Part shown: positions 14,661-19,095 of the stretch, one piece after another
Layout: every line of letters begins with the position of its first letter
Numbering within the stretch: the stretch's first letter is position 1
NCBI RefSeq assembly: GCF_035690525.1
Contig: NZ_DASSKM010000141.1
Coordinates: forward strand, 1 to 19,095
Source: Salinisphaera sp035690525
GTDB taxonomy: Bacteria; Pseudomonadota; Gammaproteobacteria; Nevskiales; Salinisphaeraceae
Direction of reading: 5' to 3'
Length of the DNA: 19,095 bases
The notes under the pieces: model-generated
The model's database searches: none
What the model was told of the DNA's origin: nothing
The model's input: only the letters and a program-made list of their open reading frames with translations
Made by a program: the position numbers and the translations under genes

Positions 14661-15074
14661 ATGCAACCGCTGATCTATCACAACCCAAATTGCGGGACCT
14701 CCCGTAACACGCTGGCGATGATCGAGGCCTCTGGCGAGACACCCGAGATTGTCGAATACGTGGACAATCCGCCTTCGCGGGAACGATTGCTTTGGCTACT
14801 CGAGCAGATGGGCATGACGCCGCGCGATCTGCTGCGCCGCAAGGGCACACCTTATGATGAGCTCGGCCTGGCCGATCCCACCCTCACCGACGAGCAATTG
14901 ATCGAGGCCATGCAAGCGCATCCGATCCTCATCAACCGGCCGATCGTGGTGACCGCCAAGGGCGTGCGCCTGTGCCGGCCGTCGGAGCGGGTGCTGGATC
15001 TGCTGGCGACACCGGTGGCCGCGTTCACCAAGACAGACGGCGAAGTCGTTACCTATACGAAAGGCGAAGTATGA
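14661..15074 (+). CDS. arsC: Arsenate reductase ArsC (glutaredoxin-coupled type)
   Basis: A 137-residue cytoplasmic enzyme reducing arsenate to arsenite with glutathione/glutaredoxin, preparing it for efflux by ArsB. It matches E. coli R773 ArsC nearly end to end. The catalytic Cys11 lies in HNPNCGTSRNT, and the arsenate-binding arginines correspond to Arg59 (LLRR), Arg93 (LINRPIVV) and Arg106 (RLCRPSE). The ATG at 14661 has AAGGA 8-9 bases upstream. Its stop overlaps the arsH start in an ATGA arrangement, indicating coupled translation. Confidence 0.95.
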   Translation: MQPLIYHNPNCGTSRNTLAMIEASGETPEIVEYVDNPPSRERLLWLLEQMGMTPRDLLRRKGTPYDELGLADPTLTDEQLIEAMQAHPILINRPIVVTAKGVRLCRPSERVLDLLATPVAAFTKTDGEVVTYTKGEV

Positions 15075-15799
15075 ACAAGCGCCTTGATCTGGCCGATCTA
15101 CCGAACATCGATCCGAATTTGCTGGAGCCCATCGACATCGACGCCCTGGCCGGGCCGGACAGCCCACGGTACGCGCCGCGTATTCTCATCCTTTACGGCT
15201 CGCTGAGAGCGCGCTCCTACTCGCGCTTGCTCGCCGAAGAGGCGGCCCGTCTGCTGTGCTGGCTCGGCTGCGAGGTGCGGGTTTTCGACCCCGCCGGCCT
15301 ACCGCTCCCCGATGACGCCGAGGCGGATCATCCGCGCGTCCAGGCACTGCGGGAATTGGCGACGTGGTCGGAGGGCATGGTGTGGATCAGCCCCGAACGC
15401 CACGGCGCGATGACCGGGATCATGAAGGCCCAGATCGACTGGATTCCTCTGTCGCTGGGCGGCATCCGCCCCACACAGGGCAAGACGCTGGCGGTGATGG
15501 AAGTTTCCGGCGGCAGCCAGAGCTTCAACGCGGTTAATCAGTTGCGCGTGCTGGGGCGCTGGATGCGCATGGTGACGATTCCGAACCAGTCGTCGGTGCC
15601 CAAGGCGTTCGGCGAGTTCGACGAGGCCGGCCGCATGAAGGATTCGCCGCTGTATCGACGCGTGGTCGATGTCTGCGAGGAACTCGTGAAATTCACCTGG
15701 CTGATGCGCGACCGGGCCGGCTACCTGACTTACCGCTACTCCGAACGCGTGGAAAGCGCCGGGGAAACGTCGAAACGGGTCAGCCAGGTCGCACACTGA
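15071..15799 (+). CDS. arsH: Organoarsenical resistance flavoprotein ArsH
   Basis: A 242-residue NADPH-dependent FMN reductase-fold protein. In characterised homologues it oxidises trivalent methylated or aromatic arsenicals to the less toxic pentavalent forms. The FMN phosphate-binding loop is YGSLRARSYSR (42-52) and the flavin-contacting SPERHGAMTG is at 107-116. The SLGGIRPTQGK and SGGSQSFN blocks are typical of ArsH. The ATG at 15071 overlaps the arsC stop by 4 bases; the preceding GGCGAAG is a weak ribosome-binding site, consistent with coupling. Its presence suggests defence against organic arsenic as well as inorganic arsenic. Confidence 0.94.
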   Translation: MNKRLDLADLPNIDPNLLEPIDIDALAGPDSPRYAPRILILYGSLRARSYSRLLAEEAARLLCWLGCEVRVFDPAGLPLPDDAEADHPRVQALRELATWSEGMVWISPERHGAMTGIMKAQIDWIPLSLGGIRPTQGKTLAVMEVSGGSQSFNAVNQLRVLGRWMRMVTIPNQSSVPKAFGEFDEAGRMKDSPLYRRVVDVCEELVKFTWLMRDRAGYLTYRYSERVESAGETSKRVSQVAH

Positions 15800-15829
15800 G
15801 CTATACCCCAACCGGAGCGATTCCCGCCC

Positions 15830-17140
15830 ATGCTGGGGCTGGCCATCTTCATCATCACGCTCGTGCTCGTCATCTGGCAGCCGAAGAACCTGGGCATCGG
15901 CTGGAGCGCACTCGGCGGCGCCGCGGCCGCACTGGCCACCGGCGTGGTGCAACTCTCGGATGTCGCCGTGGTCTGGCATATCGTCTGGGACGCCACGTTC
16001 ACCTTCGTCGCGCTGATCGTTATTTCGCTGATCCTCGACGAGGCGGGCTTTTTCTCCTGGTCGGCGCGGCATATCGCGCGCTGGGGCAACGGGCGCGGCC
16101 ACCGGCTGTTCCCGCTGATCGTGCTGTTGGGCGCGGTGATCGCCGCCGTCTTCGCCAACGACGGCGCCGCTCTGCTGCTCACGCCGATCGTCATCGCCAT
16201 TCTGGTAAGACTGGAATTTTCCGCCCCCGCGGCGCTGGCCTTCATCATTGCCACCGGGTTCGTCGCCGATACCGCCAGCCTGCCGCTGGTGATATCGAAC
16301 CTGGTCAATATCGTCAGCGCGAATTTCTTCGAAGTGCCGTTCGACCGCTACGCGGCGGTCATGGTGCCGGTCGATCTGGTCTCGATCGGCGCCACGCTCG
16401 CGGTGCTCTGGCTCGCCTTCGGCCGCAAGCTACCGAAGCGCTACCCGGTGAACGAGATCGACCCACCGGCCAGCGCGATCGTGGATCCGTACGTGTTTCG
16501 CGCCGCGCTGCCCGTGCTTGCCGCCCTGCTGGTCGCTTATTTCGTGCTGGCCCCGTGGCATGTGCCCTTCTGCCTGGTTACCGGCGCCGGCGCATTGATT
16601 CTGTTGGCCATCGCCGGCCGCTGGTGGCGCGGCGGCCAGGGCGCCATCGTCCCGCTCGCCCCGGTGATGCGCAACGCGCCGTGGCAGATCGTGCTGTTCT
16701 CGATCGGCATGTATCTGGTGGTTTATGGCCTTGGCCAGGCCGGGCTGACGCACTACGGCGCCACGGTGCTCGATTGGCTCGGCCGGCAGAACGCGATCGT
16801 GGCCACACTCGGCACCGGTTTTCTTTCCGCGTTCGTCGCTTCGGTCATGAACAACCTGCCGTCCACGCTGGTGGGCGCGCTGGCGATCAAGCAGGCGCAC
16901 GTGCCCGAAGTCACGCGCGAGCTGATGATCTATGCAAACGTGATCGGCAACGACCTCGGCCCCAAGTTTACCCCGATCGGCAGCCTCGCCACCCTGCTGT
17001 GGCTGCACGTGCTGGCGAACAAGGGCTATCGCATCGGCTGGGGCCAGTACATGAAAGTCGGCCTCGTGCTGACGCCGCCGGTCTTGTTGGCAAGCCTGTT
17101 CGCACTGGCGATCTGGCTGCCGTTGATCACGTCGCCATGA
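15830..17140 (+). CDS. arsB: Arsenite efflux transporter ArsB
   Basis: A 436-residue inner-membrane As(III) exporter of the ArsB/ion-transporter family with roughly 11-12 transmembrane segments. It is strongly similar to E. coli ArsB throughout: IWQPKNLGIGWSA near the start, RWGNGRGHRLFPLIVLLGA, FANDGAALLLTPIVIA, VADTASLPLVISNLVNIVSA and the C-terminal LGPKFTPIGSLATLLWLH. No arsA follows, so export is probably driven by the membrane potential. The ATG at 15830 follows GGAG by about 12 bases, a loose ribosome-binding site. It is the last gene of the ars operon; no terminator is visible in the 30 bp before the convergent monooxygenase gene. Confidence 0.95.
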   Translation: MLGLAIFIITLVLVIWQPKNLGIGWSALGGAAAALATGVVQLSDVAVVWHIVWDATFTFVALIVISLILDEAGFFSWSARHIARWGNGRGHRLFPLIVLLGAVIAAVFANDGAALLLTPIVIAILVRLEFSAPAALAFIIATGFVADTASLPLVISNLVNIVSANFFEVPFDRYAAVMVPVDLVSIGATLAVLWLAFGRKLPKRYPVNEIDPPASAIVDPYVFRAALPVLAALLVAYFVLAPWHVPFCLVTGAGALILLAIAGRWWRGGQGAIVPLAPVMRNAPWQIVLFSIGMYLVVYGLGQAGLTHYGATVLDWLGRQNAIVATLGTGFLSAFVASVMNNLPSTLVGALAIKQAHVPEVTRELMIYANVIGNDLGPKFTPIGSLATLLWLHVLANKGYRIGWGQYMKVGLVLTPPVLLASLFALAIWLPLITSP

Positions 17141-17170
17141 GGAGCCCCGCAAAGTTCGCAAGGGCCGGTA

Positions 17171-18973
17171 TCAACTTAGATGGTGCGTTTCCTGTAGTCC
17201 GTAAACCGGCGTGGGAATGCCCTCCATCCGGGCCTTGAGTTGCAGCGCGAGATAATGCGAGTAGTGGCGCGACTGGGCGAGATTGCCGCCGTGGAACCAC
17301 AGGCCGCCCTGTTGCGTGGGCTTCCACATATTGCGCTCTTCGCCTTCCCACGGGCCGGGGTCCTTGGGCGTGTCGGAGCCGAGCCCCCAGACCTTGCCGA
17401 CCTTGTCGGCCACGTCCTGTGAGATGAGATCGGCGGCCCAGCCGTTCATGGAGCCGTAGCCGGTGGCGTAGATGACGACGTCCGCCGGAATCTCGCGGCC
17501 GTTTTCGAGCACGACACTGTCTTCGGTCAGTTCCTTTACCTCGGCGCCGCTTTCCAACTTGATCTTGCCGTCGATGATGAGCTGGCTGGCGCCGACATCG
17601 ATGTAATAACCCGATGCCCGGCGCAGATATTTCATCATCAAGCCGGAGTCGTCCGGGCCGAAGTCGTGCATGAAGCCGGCCTTTTCCAATTGCCGGTAGA
17701 ACTCGGCGTCTTCCTCGCGAATCGCGTCAAAGACTGGTTTTTCAAAATTCGCCATGACCGCGTAGGGGATCGAGGCGACAAGCAGGTCGGCCTTTTCGGT
17801 GGTGATGCCGTTTGCCACCGCTTGTTCCGAATACAGCGGGCCGAGTGCGTGTTTCAGCAGCGATTCCGAGCGCGAGATATGCGTGGACGAGCGCTGGATC
17901 ATGGTCACGTCGACGCCGTGCTCGGCGAGCGCGGCACAAATGTCGTGCGACGAATTGTTCGAGCCGATCACGACCACCTTCTTGTCTTCCATGCCCTCGG
18001 GGCCCGCGTGCTCCGACGAGTGCTGCTGGACACCCTTGAAGCGGTCCTGGCCGGCGATCGTCGGCACGTTGGGCTTGCCGGACATGCCGGTGGCGAGCAC
18101 TAGCTGCTTCGGCTCGATCGTGATCTTTTCGCCGTCGCGTTCGACCACGACGCGCCAGGTGCCCGTGTTCTCGTCGTAGCTGGCGTGCTTGGCCTCGGTC
18201 CGCCCCCAGAAGTTCAGTTCCATGACTTTGGCGTACATTTCCAGCCAGTCACCGACTTTGTCCTTGGGCGAGAACACCGGCCAGTTGTCGGGAAATTTGA
18301 TGTAGGGCAGGTGGTCGTACCACACCGGGTCGTGCAGACACAGCGACTTGTAGCGCTTGCGCCAGGAGTCTCCGGGGCGTTCGTTCTTCTCGACGATTAG
18401 CGCGGGCACGCCGTGCTGACGCAGGCGCGCGCCGAGCGCGATGCCGCCTTGCCCGCCGCCGATGATCAGTACATAAGGCTGGACGGTAACGCCGAGTTCG
18501 GCCAGTTCGGCCTCGCGATCCTCGGCCCAGGTCGGCTCGCCCTGATGCTCGCCGTGTTTGGCGCCGAACGGCCGCGAGCGGCCTTTCGGCTCCTCGTAGC
18601 CCTTCAACTCGTGCATCGTGGTCAACAGCGTCCAGATCAGACCGTCCTTGAGCCGAATATAGCCGTAGCCGCGGGCGACGGCGGTATCGAACACGATGAA
18701 ACCTTCGGTAATGCCGTCGGCGTGGGCGGCGGGCTCGTTATCGTCGAGCCTCCAGCCGCCGGGCTTCACCTCGTCCAGCCGTGCTTCCAGCATGTCGCGG
18801 ATCGCCGTTTTGCCCTCCACCGTCCTGATATTCCAGGTGAACGCGACCAGATCGCGCCAGTAGCAATCCTCGGCGAACAGCTCGAGGGCGCCGTCCAGAT
18901 CACGGCTGGCCAGCGCCCGGTTGAGCGCGGACAGCACGTTCTGGATCTTGGTGCCTGCTGCGGTCTCCAGCAT
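17171..18973 (-). CDS. FAD-dependent (flavin-containing) monooxygenase with N-terminal NTF2/SnoaL-like domain
   Basis: A 600-residue protein. Residues about 10-125 look like an NTF2/SnoaL-type fold (LASRDLDGALELFAEDCYWRD... GEG/YIRLKDGLIWTLLTT pattern). The rest is a class B-type flavoprotein monooxygenase: FAD Rossmann motif GGGQGG (172-177), the FxGxxxH fingerprint as FKGVQQHSSEH (312-322), an NADPH Rossmann turn degenerate as GSNNSS (337-342), and an ATGY motif (503-506). The fingerprint ends in His where Tyr, Phe or Trp is usual in FMO and Baeyer-Villiger enzymes. I chose the ATG at 18973 for its AGAGGAGA ribosome-binding site; an upstream ATG at 18994 would place this site inside the gene. 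The substrate is unknown. It is convergent to arsB with no shared promoter. The upstream 122 bp (18974-19095) show no clear promoter. Confidence 0.88.
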   Translation of the reverse strand: MLETAAGTKIQNVLSALNRALASRDLDGALELFAEDCYWRDLVAFTWNIRTVEGKTAIRDMLEARLDEVKPGGWRLDDNEPAAHADGITEGFIVFDTAVARGYGYIRLKDGLIWTLLTTMHELKGYEEPKGRSRPFGAKHGEHQGEPTWAEDREAELAELGVTVQPYVLIIGGGQGGIALGARLRQHGVPALIVEKNERPGDSWRKRYKSLCLHDPVWYDHLPYIKFPDNWPVFSPKDKVGDWLEMYAKVMELNFWGRTEAKHASYDENTGTWRVVVERDGEKITIEPKQLVLATGMSGKPNVPTIAGQDRFKGVQQHSSEHAGPEGMEDKKVVVIGSNNSSHDICAALAEHGVDVTMIQRSSTHISRSESLLKHALGPLYSEQAVANGITTEKADLLVASIPYAVMANFEKPVFDAIREEDAEFYRQLEKAGFMHDFGPDDSGLMMKYLRRASGYYIDVGASQLIIDGKIKLESGAEVKELTEDSVVLENGREIPADVVIYATGYGSMNGWAADLISQDVADKVGKVWGLGSDTPKDPGPWEGEERNMWKPTQQGGLWFHGGNLAQSRHYSHYLALQLKARMEGIPTPVYGLQETHHLS

Positions 18974-19095
18974 GGGGGTTCTCCTCTCTTTCATTTTGTG
19001 GTGAATCAGACGCCTGTTCGACCAGTTTTTAGGCGGAGCACGATCTCGGATACTTAGCGTTCTCTTCCGGGTCGTTGTTTGTTGGCTGCCGGCCC

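Noticed and set aside
17141..17170. Terminator between the convergent arsB and monooxygenase genes
   Set aside because: The 30 bp hold no stable inverted repeat with a T-tract on either strand.
17171..18973. Naming the monooxygenase arsO and placing it in the ars operon
   Set aside because: It is on the opposite strand with its own ribosome-binding site and unknown promoter, and the sequence shows nothing specific for arsenicals. Neighbourhood alone is not enough.
1..19095. Mobile elements, CRISPR arrays, tRNA or rRNA genes
   Set aside because: No transposase, integrase, regularly spaced repeats, cloverleaf or conserved rRNA segments were seen. The stretch 1-56 holds only the sequence after tadA.

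Overview
The window is GC-rich bacterial chromosome with dense, operon-organised genes and no mobile element, CRISPR array, rRNA or tRNA that I can see. Protein similarities (an E. coli-like GlpD, GlpK, GlpF, GlpR, TadA, ArsB and glutaredoxin-type ArsC), together with a rhizobial-style glycerol ABC transporter, point to a proteobacterium. It is most likely a gammaproteobacterium of a marine or halophilic lineage (Salinisphaera-like is only a guess).

Layout. (1) 57-542, minus: tadA, the tRNA adenosine deaminase. (2) 720-6948, minus: a six-gene glycerol ABC importer operon in the order glpS-glpT-glpP-glpQ-glpU-glpV (two ATPases, two permeases, a small membrane protein of unknown role, and a Tat-exported binding protein), closed by a hairpin terminator at 646-685. 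(3) 7176-7973, minus: glpR, the DeoR-family repressor. (4) 8208-12319, plus: glpD-glpF-glpK, divergent from glpR and closed by a terminator at about 12343-12382. (5) 12626-14137, plus: an aldehyde dehydrogenase gene behind a sigma-54-type promoter, with its own terminator. (6) 14303-17140, plus: an arsenic resistance operon arsR-arsC-arsH-arsB. (7) 17171-18973, minus: an FAD-dependent monooxygenase with an N-terminal NTF2-like domain, convergent to arsB.

How it works together. Glycerol can enter by two routes encoded in one locus: active ABC import (GlpSTPQUV) and facilitated diffusion (GlpF). GlpK phosphorylates it to glycerol-3-phosphate and GlpD oxidises this to dihydroxyacetone phosphate. 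GlpR very probably controls both arms. A perfect 18-bp palindrome fills the -35/-10 spacer of the likely glpS promoter, and a close relative of it, followed by a weaker copy exactly 20 bp on, lies just after the likely -10 of glpD.

The main points for a second look are: the complementary loss of ATPase motifs in GlpS and GlpT (one consensus and one degenerate composite site); the GlpR operator architecture; loss of the fructose-1,6-bisphosphate-contacting arginine in GlpK; the sigma-54 promoter plus palindrome ahead of the aldehyde dehydrogenase; a possibly leaderless arsR mRNA whose operator overlaps the start codon; and two mutually exclusive GC-rich hairpins between glpD and glpF. Most of the window consists of known gene families. 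I found no wholly new system.
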